The notes under the pieces: model-generated
The model's input: only the letters and a program-made list of their open reading frames with translations
Database searches by the model: none
What the model was told of the DNA's origin: nothing
Position numbers and translations under genes: made by a program
NCBI GenBank assembly: GCA_049116315.1
Contig: JAGDZD010000002.1
Span: forward strand, 124,001 to 188,000
Source of the DNA: Thalassobius sp049116315
GTDB taxonomy: Bacteria; Pseudomonadota; Alphaproteobacteria; Rhodobacterales; Rhodobacteraceae
Direction of reading: 5' to 3'
DNA length: 64,000 nucleotides
Part shown: piece by piece, positions 8,633-16,383 of the stretch
Layout: every line of letters begins with the position of its first letter
How positions within the stretch are numbered: position 1 is the stretch's first letter

Positions 8633-8860
8633 ATGGTTTCTCAAACAGAACAGTTTTCATTCGACAAATCCGGTTTTCGCACACGTTTGAATGCACTGGC
8701 TACGCGCTGTCTGTCCGGCCTGAACACCTATATGGATCATCAGTCGCGCCGCGGTGCCATCGAAACGATGCAGGCGAAATCTGATGACGAACTGGCCGCC
8801 ATGGGCGTGCGTCGGGACGATATCGTACGCTATGTATTCCGCGACGTGATTTTTCTGTAA
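8633..8860 (+). CDS. DUF1127 small protein
   Basis: A 75-residue protein ending in the DUF1127 pattern: IETMQAKSDDELAAMGVRRDDIVRYVFRD, the short Arg-rich helical module common in alphaproteobacteria. Members bind RNA or influence phosphate and stress responses in other species. GAGG at 8622-8625 is seven bases before the ATG at 8633, so that start is preferred over the in-frame ATG at 8621. A strong terminator follows, making it monocistronic. Confidence 0.85.
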   Translation: MVSQTEQFSFDKSGFRTRLNALATRCLSGLNTYMDHQSRRGAIETMQAKSDDELAAMGVRRDDIVRYVFRDVIFL

Positions 8861-8893
8861 GTCGGCACCGGCTTAGAGACATACAAACTTAAG

Positions 8894-8923
8894 ACCCCGC
8901 GCCAGACTGGCGAGGGGTTTTTT
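8894..8923 (+). terminator. intrinsic terminator after the DUF1127 gene
   Basis: CCCCGCGCCA...TGGCGAGGGG hairpin followed by six T residues. Confidence 0.85.
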
Positions 8924-9005
8924 CACTTTTGGGGCCCTTGGATGTTCCGATCCGCGAGTGCAAAGCGCCTTGACAGCGCACGTAGCTCGGGCCATCGCTT
9001 CGTAT

Positions 9006-10454
9006 ATGTTTGATCTTCGTCCCGTAGGATATGTGATTGGCCTGTTGGTCGCGGTGCTTGGCTTGACCATGATTCCGCCCATGCTGGTTGATATCGCCGC
9101 AGGTGGCGATCATTGGCGCAGTTTTGCCATCAGCGCTGTTGTGACCTTTCTGACCGGCGGCTTGACCTCTTTGGCGTGCCAGAACGGAATCCGGGACGGG
9201 TTGAACATTCAGCAGACCTTTATTCTGACTACCGGCGTCTGGGTGGCTTTGCCGATGTTTGGTGCCCTGCCATTTATGCTGGGCGAAACACAGGCCAGCT
9301 CGGTGGATGCGTTCTTTGAGGCGATGTCAGGCTTGACCACCACCGGCGCAACCGTGTTTTCGGGGCTGGATGAGATGGCCAAGGGGCTGTTGTTGTGGCG
9401 CGGTATTTTGCAGTGGCTGGGCGGCATTGGCATCATTGTTGTGGCGATGGTGTTCCTGCCAGAGCTGCGCGTGGGTGGCATGCAGATTTTCCGCTCTGAA
9501 AGCTTTGACACCATGGGCAAAATTTTGCCCCGCGCAACCGAGATCGCCTCGCAAATTTCTGTTATTTATGTGGCGCTGACGATGGTGTGCATGCTGGCCT
9601 ATCTTGGGCTGGGCATGGGAACGTTTGATGCCACCGTTCACGCGCTGACCACGGTTTCAACCGGTGGCTTTTCGACCAGAGATGCCTCTTTTGGGGCCTT
9701 CTCTGGTCCGCTTGAATATGTCGCGTCGGTCTTTATGATTTTGGCGGCCTTGCCGTTTGTGCGCTATGTGCAATTGATCAACGGCCATCAAACAGCGCTG
9801 TTTCGCGATCGTCAGGTGATCGGCTTTGTGCTGACCATTGTCGTTCTGATCGTGTTCACCTTTTCTGTGTTGTGGGCCTTGGGCAGCCAAGAAACGGAAA
9901 CCTCGTTCCGCCAAGCGGTGTTCAACGTGACCTCCATCCTCACGGGCACAGGCTATGCCAGCGCGGATTATATGAAGTGGGGCGGGCTGTTGGTGTCGAT
10001 GTTCTTCTTTATTGGGTTGATTGGCGGCTGCGCGGGGTCAACGTCGTGTTCAATCAAGATCTTCCGTTATCAGATCCTTCTGGCCTCGATCCGCTCGCAG
10101 TTGAAAAAGACCCAATCGCCCAATGGCGTGTTTATTCCACGTTATGAAGGGCGCAAGATTGACGACGACGTTTTGAATTCTGTCATGTCGTTCTTTGTTT
10201 TCTTCCTTGTGACGATGGGGCTGTTGTCTGTGGCCTTGGGGATGACAGGGCTGGACTTTGTCACCTCGATTTCCGGTGCGGCATCCGCTTTGGCCAATAT
10301 TGGTCCGGGCCTTGGCGATGTGATTGGTCCAGCGGGTAATTTTGCGGCGTTGAACGACACCGCCAAGTGGCTGTTGGCGATTGCGATGTTGATCGGTCGC
10401 CTTGAGCTGTTGGCGGTCTATGCCATGCTCACCGTGGCGTTCTGGCGCGGCTAA
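9006..10454 (+). CDS. trkH: TrkH family potassium uptake protein
   Basis: Membrane channel subunit of a Trk/Ktr potassium system, working with a cytoplasmic TrkA-type subunit not seen here. The 482 residues show four repeated M1-P-M2 units. Filter-like segments are visible: MSGLTTTGATVFSGL, TTVSTGGFSTRD, VTSILTGTGYASAD and SGAASALANIGPGLGDV. An earlier in-frame ATG at 8958 adds 16 polar residues; MFDLRPVGYVIGLLVAV at 9006 fits family starts better, although no strong Shine-Dalgarno site is visible at either. Confidence 0.93.
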   Translation: MFDLRPVGYVIGLLVAVLGLTMIPPMLVDIAAGGDHWRSFAISAVVTFLTGGLTSLACQNGIRDGLNIQQTFILTTGVWVALPMFGALPFMLGETQASSVDAFFEAMSGLTTTGATVFSGLDEMAKGLLLWRGILQWLGGIGIIVVAMVFLPELRVGGMQIFRSESFDTMGKILPRATEIASQISVIYVALTMVCMLAYLGLGMGTFDATVHALTTVSTGGFSTRDASFGAFSGPLEYVASVFMILAALPFVRYVQLINGHQTALFRDRQVIGFVLTIVVLIVFTFSVLWALGSQETETSFRQAVFNVTSILTGTGYASADYMKWGGLLVSMFFFIGLIGGCAGSTSCSIKIFRYQILLASIRSQLKKTQSPNGVFIPRYEGRKIDDDVLNSVMSFFVFFLVTMGLLSVALGMTGLDFVTSISGAASALANIGPGLGDVIGPAGNFAALNDTAKWLLAIAMLIGRLELLAVYAMLTVAFWRG

Positions 10455-10544
10455 AGCGCGCGTTGCCTTGGCCGTATCGCTGGCGTCACGCGCCCGGCCT
10501 GCACAGACATCAGGAAAATTCGGGCAGATCTTGCGGTCACAAAA

Positions 10545-10570
10545 AAGCCGGCACTGTGGAGCGCCGGCTT
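10545..10570. terminator. bidirectional terminator between trkH and the trypsin-fold gene
   Basis: AAGCCGGC and GCCGGCTT pair around a ten-base loop, with an A run on the left and T residues on the right, so it can serve both convergent genes. Confidence 0.8.
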
Positions 10571-10602
10571 TGATTCTTTAGCGAGCAGAGGTCTGAGCAG
10601 GG

Positions 10603-12348
10603 TTATTCCCAGCAGCTGACCAGGACAGTCAGGGTCTCGGCCAGTTCTGTCAGATCCTCAGGGGCCATCTGTGCCAGCGTTTCTGTGGCCGTTGGGGTCA
10701 CACCTGTCTCTTGCAGGAAACGCCCGATTGGGGCGGCATCCAAAGCAAACTGAACGTCGTCAGGCAGTTTGCGTGCGCCGGCTTCGCGTGGCAGCAACAT
10801 GCCCATCACCGCGCCGCCTGCGTCAAAGACCGGGCCGCCAACGTCGCCGGGCAGGCTGGCCATAGCCAGACGCGACAGCTCTTCTTCGCCACTCAGACCT
10901 GTCATATCGGCCAAGGCCCCAAAGGTCAGTGTCGGGGCACCCAGAACGCCACCATAGGAATATCCTGCCACAGCAACGTCTGACTGCAGGCGCGGTGTGG
11001 CCAGTTGCAGATCGGCAATTGCCGAAGGTGCCAGTGCTTCTGCCGGGCGCAGAACCGCGATGCCATAGGTCGGGTCTTGACCGAGGATCTCTGCGGTGAT
11101 GTCGCCTTCGAGTGTGACGCGCGTGCAGGATTGCAGCACATCAGTTGTGGTCACCACAGTGCCGTTGCGATCAACATAGAACCCCGAGCGGTTGAGTTTG
11201 GGCTTGCGAATTTCAAGGCCCGAAATCAGATCAATCCGTTGGTTTTCATTGTTGCCAGCCGCCGGGCTAAGAACGCCGTCCAGACGGGCAAAGCTTTCTT
11301 GCATCAGGCCCAACAAACGCGCGCGACGCTCTTCGTCTCCGGCAGGCCAGATCAACGTAAAGCCTTTGATCTCCCCGTCTTTGAGCCATGCTTGGGTGTG
11401 AGAGACCATCTGGGCGTTTTCACCAACCAAGACAAAGTTGTCTTTGCCGCGTTCACGTGGGCCGTCCAATGGGACAATTTCCAGAGTCTGCAGAATGTCA
11501 TACAGACCAAACAAGGTTTTGTGGTCACCCGCTTGGCTGATCAACAGAACCTGAGCGTCCAGATTGCCGGTGGCATTGTACTGGGCAAATGGGGCTTCGT
11601 AGCTGTCAAAGCCAACAACACCTGTTGGAATGTTGATTTCGATCCCTGCGTCAAAGTCTTGGATCAGCTGAATGTCGAGCCCTTCAAGAACGGCGTTGAA
11701 CTGTGTTTTCAACGCGGCCCGCTGCAGGGTTGTTAGAACACCAGTGGTTTCAAACCCGTTGGCGGCTTGCCAATCTGACATCGAACGGCGGGTGCCGCGA
11801 CCAAAGGCGCCATCAATTGCCGAGGTATAAAACCCAGCCCATTGCAGCATCGATTGCAGCTCTTTGCGCTCATCCCGGGTCAGGGCCGATTCCGAACGAC
11901 GGGCCTGTGCCGGTGTTTCGTCAGGCTCGACAATCTCAACAGGGGCCACAACCGCAACTTCGGGATCTGGTGTGACCGAAGGCGTGACCGTTGTGCTTGG
12001 CTCAACCGTTGCGGTGAGGCCGTTGACGCCGACAGGCCAGAATTGACGCTGATAGGCGCTGGCAAAGGCGATATAGCTGTCGCGCGGGATTTTGCCTTCT
12101 GAGCGCAAGACCTGCATCACCTGCTCGCCATCGACCCGCGAATAGGGCCCCAGCGCGATGGCATACCATCCCCCTGCCATAGCAAAGCCGTTCACGTCCT
12201 CGAGGGCGACAGAATAGTCGCGAATCCGATCCTGAGCGGTGTTTAGGTTGGGCTGCGCTTCAATTTGAACCCAGACCTGTTCTTGAGCTTGAGCCGCGCC
12301 AACCAGAACGGTCAACGCAACAAATATAGAAACCAATCGTTTCAACAT
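10603..12348 (-). CDS. exported peptidoglycan-binding, trypsin-fold protein lacking the catalytic triad
   Basis: A 581-residue periplasmic protein. MLKRLVSIFVALTVLVGAAQA is a clear signal peptide. A SPOR-like repeat domain follows (WVQIEAQPNLNTAQDR, about 25-100). A peptidoglycan-binding-1 motif is at about 180-235 (LQSMLQWAGFYTSAIDGAFG, with RGTRRSM following). The C-terminal domain (about 385-560) has a trypsin/HtrA layout, but the three triad positions are changed. The His site VTNNHVV reads VTTTDVL (Asp403), the Asp site reads DPTYGIAVL (Gly429), and the Ser motif GDSGGP reads GDVGGP (Val503). It is therefore probably a non-catalytic scaffold or sensor at the cell wall. The start at 12348 is chosen for the signal peptide; the frame is open 26 codons further. 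Confidence 0.88.
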   Translation of the reverse strand: MLKRLVSIFVALTVLVGAAQAQEQVWVQIEAQPNLNTAQDRIRDYSVALEDVNGFAMAGGWYAIALGPYSRVDGEQVMQVLRSEGKIPRDSYIAFASAYQRQFWPVGVNGLTATVEPSTTVTPSVTPDPEVAVVAPVEIVEPDETPAQARRSESALTRDERKELQSMLQWAGFYTSAIDGAFGRGTRRSMSDWQAANGFETTGVLTTLQRAALKTQFNAVLEGLDIQLIQDFDAGIEINIPTGVVGFDSYEAPFAQYNATGNLDAQVLLISQAGDHKTLFGLYDILQTLEIVPLDGPRERGKDNFVLVGENAQMVSHTQAWLKDGEIKGFTLIWPAGDEERRARLLGLMQESFARLDGVLSPAAGNNENQRIDLISGLEIRKPKLNRSGFYVDRNGTVVTTTDVLQSCTRVTLEGDITAEILGQDPTYGIAVLRPAEALAPSAIADLQLATPRLQSDVAVAGYSYGGVLGAPTLTFGALADMTGLSGEEELSRLAMASLPGDVGGPVFDAGGAVMGMLLPREAGARKLPDDVQFALDAAPIGRFLQETGVTPTATETLAQMAPEDLTELAETLTVLVSCWE

Positions 12349-12556
12349 ATTCAATACTATCCTTGCCTTTTGGGCGGTGCCTTTACGGCCTACACTTAAC
12401 CCATGTCCTGCCGGGAATACTCCCACTTGGCCGGAGTTTTATCAAATTCCGGCTCTCATGCACTTAAATAATGCGCTTTCGTCCAATTGACCCCGGACAA
12501 GAGGGGCCGTAGGTAAGACCAGCAAATTCAGCAAGGCCGGATGAGGCACCTAGATC

Positions 12557-13489
12557 ATGGCAGAAACCATCAGCAAACCGCGCAGTTTTCAGGAGATCAT
12601 TCTGAGACTTCAGGCCTATTGGGCCTCAAAAGGCTGTGCGATCATGCAACCCTATGACATGGAAGTGGGCGCCGGGACATTTCACCCGGCCACAACACTG
12701 CGCTCGCTTGGCTCTCGGCCATGGGCTGCGGCATATGTGCAACCGTCTCGTCGGCCAACCGATGGTCGTTATGGGGAAAACCCCAACCGGTTGCAGCACT
12801 ACTATCAGTACCAAGTGGTGATCAAACCCAGTCCGCCAGATTTGCAAGAGCTCTACCTGGGCTCGCTCGAAGCCATCGGCATCGACATGGAAATGCACGA
12901 CATTCGCTTTGTTGAGGATGACTGGGAAAGCCCCACGCTTGGCGCTTGGGGTCTGGGTTGGGAAGTGTGGTGTGATGGCATGGAAGTGTCTCAGTTCACC
13001 TATTTCCAACAGGTGGGCGGTCACGACTGTCACCCGGTGTCTGGTGAGCTGACCTATGGTTTGGAACGTCTGGCGATGTATGTCTTGGGTGTGGATCATG
13101 TCATGGACATGCCGTTCAACGATCCTGAGACCCCTATCGCGCTGACCTATGGCGACGTGTTCAAGCAAACCGAAGAAGAATATGCGCGCTGGAACTTTGA
13201 TGTGGCCAACACCGACGTGTTGCTGCGCCACTTTGAAGAGGCCGAAGCGGAATGCCAGACGATTCTGGACCAAGAGCATGTGGACCCAAAAACCGGCAAA
13301 CGCATCATCATGGTGCACCCGGCCTATGACCAATGCATCAAGGCCAGTCATTTGTTTAACCTGTTGGATGCGCGCGGCGTGATCTCGGTCACGGAACGTC
13401 AGGCCTATATCGGTCGGGTGCGTGCCCTGTCCAAAGCCTGCGCGGATGCGTTTGTTCTGACAACAGCCGGGGGCTTTGAGGCCCCATGA
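12557..13489 (+). CDS. glyQ: glycyl-tRNA synthetase alpha subunit
   Basis: Catalytic class II subunit of the bacterial alpha2-beta2 glycyl-tRNA synthetase. The 310 residues begin with SFQEIILRLQAYWASKGCAI and contain GAGTFHPATTLR (motif 2 region) and QPSRRPTDGRYGENPNRLQ. Motif 3 is SGELTYGLERLAMY. All catalytic segments are present and length is normal. It diverges from the trypsin-fold gene and is separated from glyS by one small gene. Confidence 0.98.
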   Translation: MAETISKPRSFQEIILRLQAYWASKGCAIMQPYDMEVGAGTFHPATTLRSLGSRPWAAAYVQPSRRPTDGRYGENPNRLQHYYQYQVVIKPSPPDLQELYLGSLEAIGIDMEMHDIRFVEDDWESPTLGAWGLGWEVWCDGMEVSQFTYFQQVGGHDCHPVSGELTYGLERLAMYVLGVDHVMDMPFNDPETPIALTYGDVFKQTEEEYARWNFDVANTDVLLRHFEEAEAECQTILDQEHVDPKTGKRIIMVHPAYDQCIKASHLFNLLDARGVISVTERQAYIGRVRALSKACADAFVLTTAGGFEAP

Positions 13490-14013
13490 TTGGCAAGCTT
13501 ATTGCGGGGTTCATCGTGGTAACGGCAGTGGTGGCCGGTCTGGCCATGTATTATTTGCAGGTCTACGCCTATTACGAAGAGGTCCCGGCCTCGGGCGTAG
13601 AGGATGTCCAGCTGACCTCCTTAACAAGCGGTCAGCCTGAAGGTGTGCTTTATGACAGCTTCAAGGCCATTGATTCAGAAAGCTCTCCGATCCGGTATCG
13701 TGCGTGTTTCACCACCACAATGTCGCAAGCGATGCTCAGCGAAACCTACGAAGCTTATGAGGACGCCGTGCCTTTGACAGCGCCGCAATGGTTTGACTGC
13801 TTTGATGCCCGCGAAGTGGGCGCAGCATTGGAAAGCGGACGTGCGCTGGCCTTTATGGGGCAGCAGAATATTCAATACGGTGTCGACCGCGTTGTGGCTG
13901 TGATGCCAGACGGACGCGGCTTTGTTTGGCACCAAATTAACGCCTGTGGCGAAGTTGTCTTTGATGGCAAACGTGCCCCAGCTCATTGCCCAACACCCCC
14001 GGAAGGTGACTGA
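13486..14013 (+). CDS. membrane-anchored hypothetical protein between glyQ and glyS (DUF6446-like)
   Basis: A 175-residue protein with one N-terminal membrane anchor (LIAGFIVVTAVVAGLAMYYL) and an extracytoplasmic domain containing cysteines at YRACFTTT, WFDCFDAR, INACGEV and APAHC. Its ATG overlaps the glyQ stop by 4 bases and it ends 2 bases before glyS, so it is co-translated with both subunits. I believe it corresponds to DUF6446, a Rhodobacteraceae family, but that is from memory. Why it sits inside the synthetase operon is unknown. Confidence 0.8.
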   Translation: MIGKLIAGFIVVTAVVAGLAMYYLQVYAYYEEVPASGVEDVQLTSLTSGQPEGVLYDSFKAIDSESSPIRYRACFTTTMSQAMLSETYEAYEDAVPLTAPQWFDCFDAREVGAALESGRALAFMGQQNIQYGVDRVVAVMPDGRGFVWHQINACGEVVFDGKRAPAHCPTPPEGD

Positions 14014-14015
14014 CC

Positions 14016-16268
14016 ATGTCCGATTTGCTGATCGAACTTTTCTCGGAAGAAATCCCCGCCCGCATGCAAGCGCGCGCTGCGGAAGACCTGAAAAAGCTGG
14101 TGGCCAACGGTTTGGTTGATGCCGGTTTGACCTATGCGGCAGCGGCGGCCTTTTCAACGCCGCGCCGTTTGACCCTGACCCTTGAGGGCCTGCTGGACAA
14201 AAGCCCAACCGTGCGCGAAGAGCGCAAGGGCCCGAAAGTTGATGCCCCAGAAAAAGCCATCGAAGGCTTTTTGCGCGGTGCTGGGCTGACGCGGGACCAA
14301 CTGGAAGAACGCGAAACCAAGAAGGGCAACGTGTTCTTTGCTGTGATCGAAAAGCCGGGTCGTCCAGCTGCAGAGATCATCGCCGAAGTTTTGGAGGCGT
14401 CGATTCGCAACTTCCCATGGCCAAAATCCATGCGTTGGGGCGCAGGCTCTTTGCGCTGGGTGCGTCCATTGCATTCGATCCTTTGTGTTGTCACCGACGA
14501 TGCTGGCGAAGCGACCGTGGTGCCACTGGAAATCGACGGGCTCCAAGCGGGCAACACCACCGAAGGGCATCGCTTTATGGGCAATGGCCGTTTCGCGGTC
14601 TCCAGCTTCGAAGACTATCAGGTCAAGCTCAAGCGCGATCATGTTGTGATCGACCCGCAGGAGCGCGCGGATCACATCTGGCAAGACGCCACCAACATGG
14701 CCTTTGCCAGCGGTTTGGAAGTGGTCGAAGACCAAGGCCTGCTGAAAGAAGTGGCCGGGCTGGTTGAATGGCCCGTGGTTTTGATGGGCAAAATCGATGA
14801 CGACTTTTTGGAGCTGCCGGCCGAGGTGCTGCAAACCTCGATGAAAGAGCATCAGAAGTTCTTTAGTGTGCGCAATCCCAAAACGGGTCGGATTGAACGG
14901 TTCATCACCGTCGCCAACCGCGAAACCAAGGATCAAGGTGCCACCATCTTGGCGGGGAACCAAAAGGTTCTGGCCGCGCGTTTGGCGGATGCCAAGTTTT
15001 TCTGGGAAAACGATCTGCGTGTGGCCAAGCAGGGGATGGAAACCTGGACGGATCAACTGTCCAATGTGACGTTCCACAACAAATTGGGCACTCAGACGGC
15101 CCGGATTGATCGCATTGCTGCTTTGGCGCGCCAAATTGCGCCCGTCTTGAACGTCGAACCCGATCTGGCAGAGCAAGCGGCACGGGTTGCCAAAGCGGAC
15201 CTCAGCTCGGAAATGGTCTATGAGTTCCCTGAGCTGCAGGGCCTGATGGGGCGCTATTATGCTCAGGCTGCGGGACTGCCGGATGCCGTGGCTGCGGCCT
15301 GTGAAGAGCACTATTCCCCGTTGGGGCCATCGGATGACGTGCCCGCAGGGGCGGTGTCCAAAGTGGTGGCGCTGGCAGATAAGCTGGACACATTGACCGG
15401 TTTCTGGGCGATTGATGAAAAGCCAACAGGGTCGAAAGACCCCTTTGCGCTTCGTCGCTCTGCATTGGGTGTGATCCGCATCATTTTGTCCGAGGACCTG
15501 CGCGCCAATCTGGGACAGTTCGTCGACAGCCAGCTGTTGAAGCATAAGATCAACTTGAACTCTGACGCCAGCGGCTCCGAAGTTGCGGCACTGAGTGAAA
15601 TGCTGGATGAGATCGCGGATCACGGTGTCTTTGGGGCGGCGTTCCGCACTGTATTGGATCGTCTTGATGGCAATGATGACGCCCCAGATACAAGCGAAGG
15701 CTCCGTATTGCAGACCGTCGGGACGGCGTTGCCGGATCTTTCGGTGGATCTGTTGTCGTTCATGCATGATCGCCTGAAGGTTCACCTGCGCGACGAAGGT
15801 CTGCGCCATGACGTGATCGACGCTTGTTTGGGCATGCCGGGCAGCGATGATCTGACCTTGTTGGTCAAACGCGCGCATGCTTTGGGCGCCTTCTTGAAAT
15901 CGGATGATGGGGAAAATCTGTTGCAAGGCTTTAAACGGGCCAACAACATCCTGACCCAAGCCGAAGAAAAAGATGGGGTTGAGTATTCCTACGGAGCGGA
16001 TGTGAAATTCGCCGAGATGGATGAAGAGAAAGCGTTGTTTGCAGTGCTGGATCAATCCGAAGGGGCCATTGCCGCTGCGATGAAGTCCGAAGATTTTGGC
16101 GAAGCGATGCGCGCAATGGCCGCGCTGCGGGCCCCGATTGACGCGTTCTTCGAAGCAGTGCAAGTGAACAGCGACAACGATGTGGTGCGCCGCAACCGTT
16201 TGAACCTGCTCAGCAAAATTCGCGTTACCTGTCTTGCGGTGGCCGATCTGAACAAGGTCGAGGGCTAA
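14016..16268 (+). CDS. glyS: glycyl-tRNA synthetase beta subunit
   Basis: The tRNA-binding partner of GlyQ. The 750-residue protein opens with DLLIELFSEEIPARMQ, the standard GlyS start, has EHQKFFSVRNPKTGRI in the central HD-like region, and DPFALRRSALGVIRI near 480. It is longer than the roughly 690 residues usual for the family, the extra length lying in the C-terminal half (about 540-640). Co-transcribed with glyQ. Confidence 0.97.
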   Translation: MSDLLIELFSEEIPARMQARAAEDLKKLVANGLVDAGLTYAAAAAFSTPRRLTLTLEGLLDKSPTVREERKGPKVDAPEKAIEGFLRGAGLTRDQLEERETKKGNVFFAVIEKPGRPAAEIIAEVLEASIRNFPWPKSMRWGAGSLRWVRPLHSILCVVTDDAGEATVVPLEIDGLQAGNTTEGHRFMGNGRFAVSSFEDYQVKLKRDHVVIDPQERADHIWQDATNMAFASGLEVVEDQGLLKEVAGLVEWPVVLMGKIDDDFLELPAEVLQTSMKEHQKFFSVRNPKTGRIERFITVANRETKDQGATILAGNQKVLAARLADAKFFWENDLRVAKQGMETWTDQLSNVTFHNKLGTQTARIDRIAALARQIAPVLNVEPDLAEQAARVAKADLSSEMVYEFPELQGLMGRYYAQAAGLPDAVAAACEEHYSPLGPSDDVPAGAVSKVVALADKLDTLTGFWAIDEKPTGSKDPFALRRSALGVIRIILSEDLRANLGQFVDSQLLKHKINLNSDASGSEVAALSEMLDEIADHGVFGAAFRTVLDRLDGNDDAPDTSEGSVLQTVGTALPDLSVDLLSFMHDRLKVHLRDEGLRHDVIDACLGMPGSDDLTLLVKRAHALGAFLKSDDGENLLQGFKRANNILTQAEEKDGVEYSYGADVKFAEMDEEKALFAVLDQSEGAIAAAMKSEDFGEAMRAMAALRAPIDAFFEAVQVNSDNDVVRRNRLNLLSKIRVTCLAVADLNKVEG

Positions 16269-16383
16269 GCCGCTCTCTAAGAAATCACCTGTCCCTGACG
16301 TATGATCATGCGTTTTGGGGGCAGGTCGGGCTTGTCTTGTGTGATTTGCAGCGTATTCTGCCTCCAGCAGAAGGAATGCCGCA

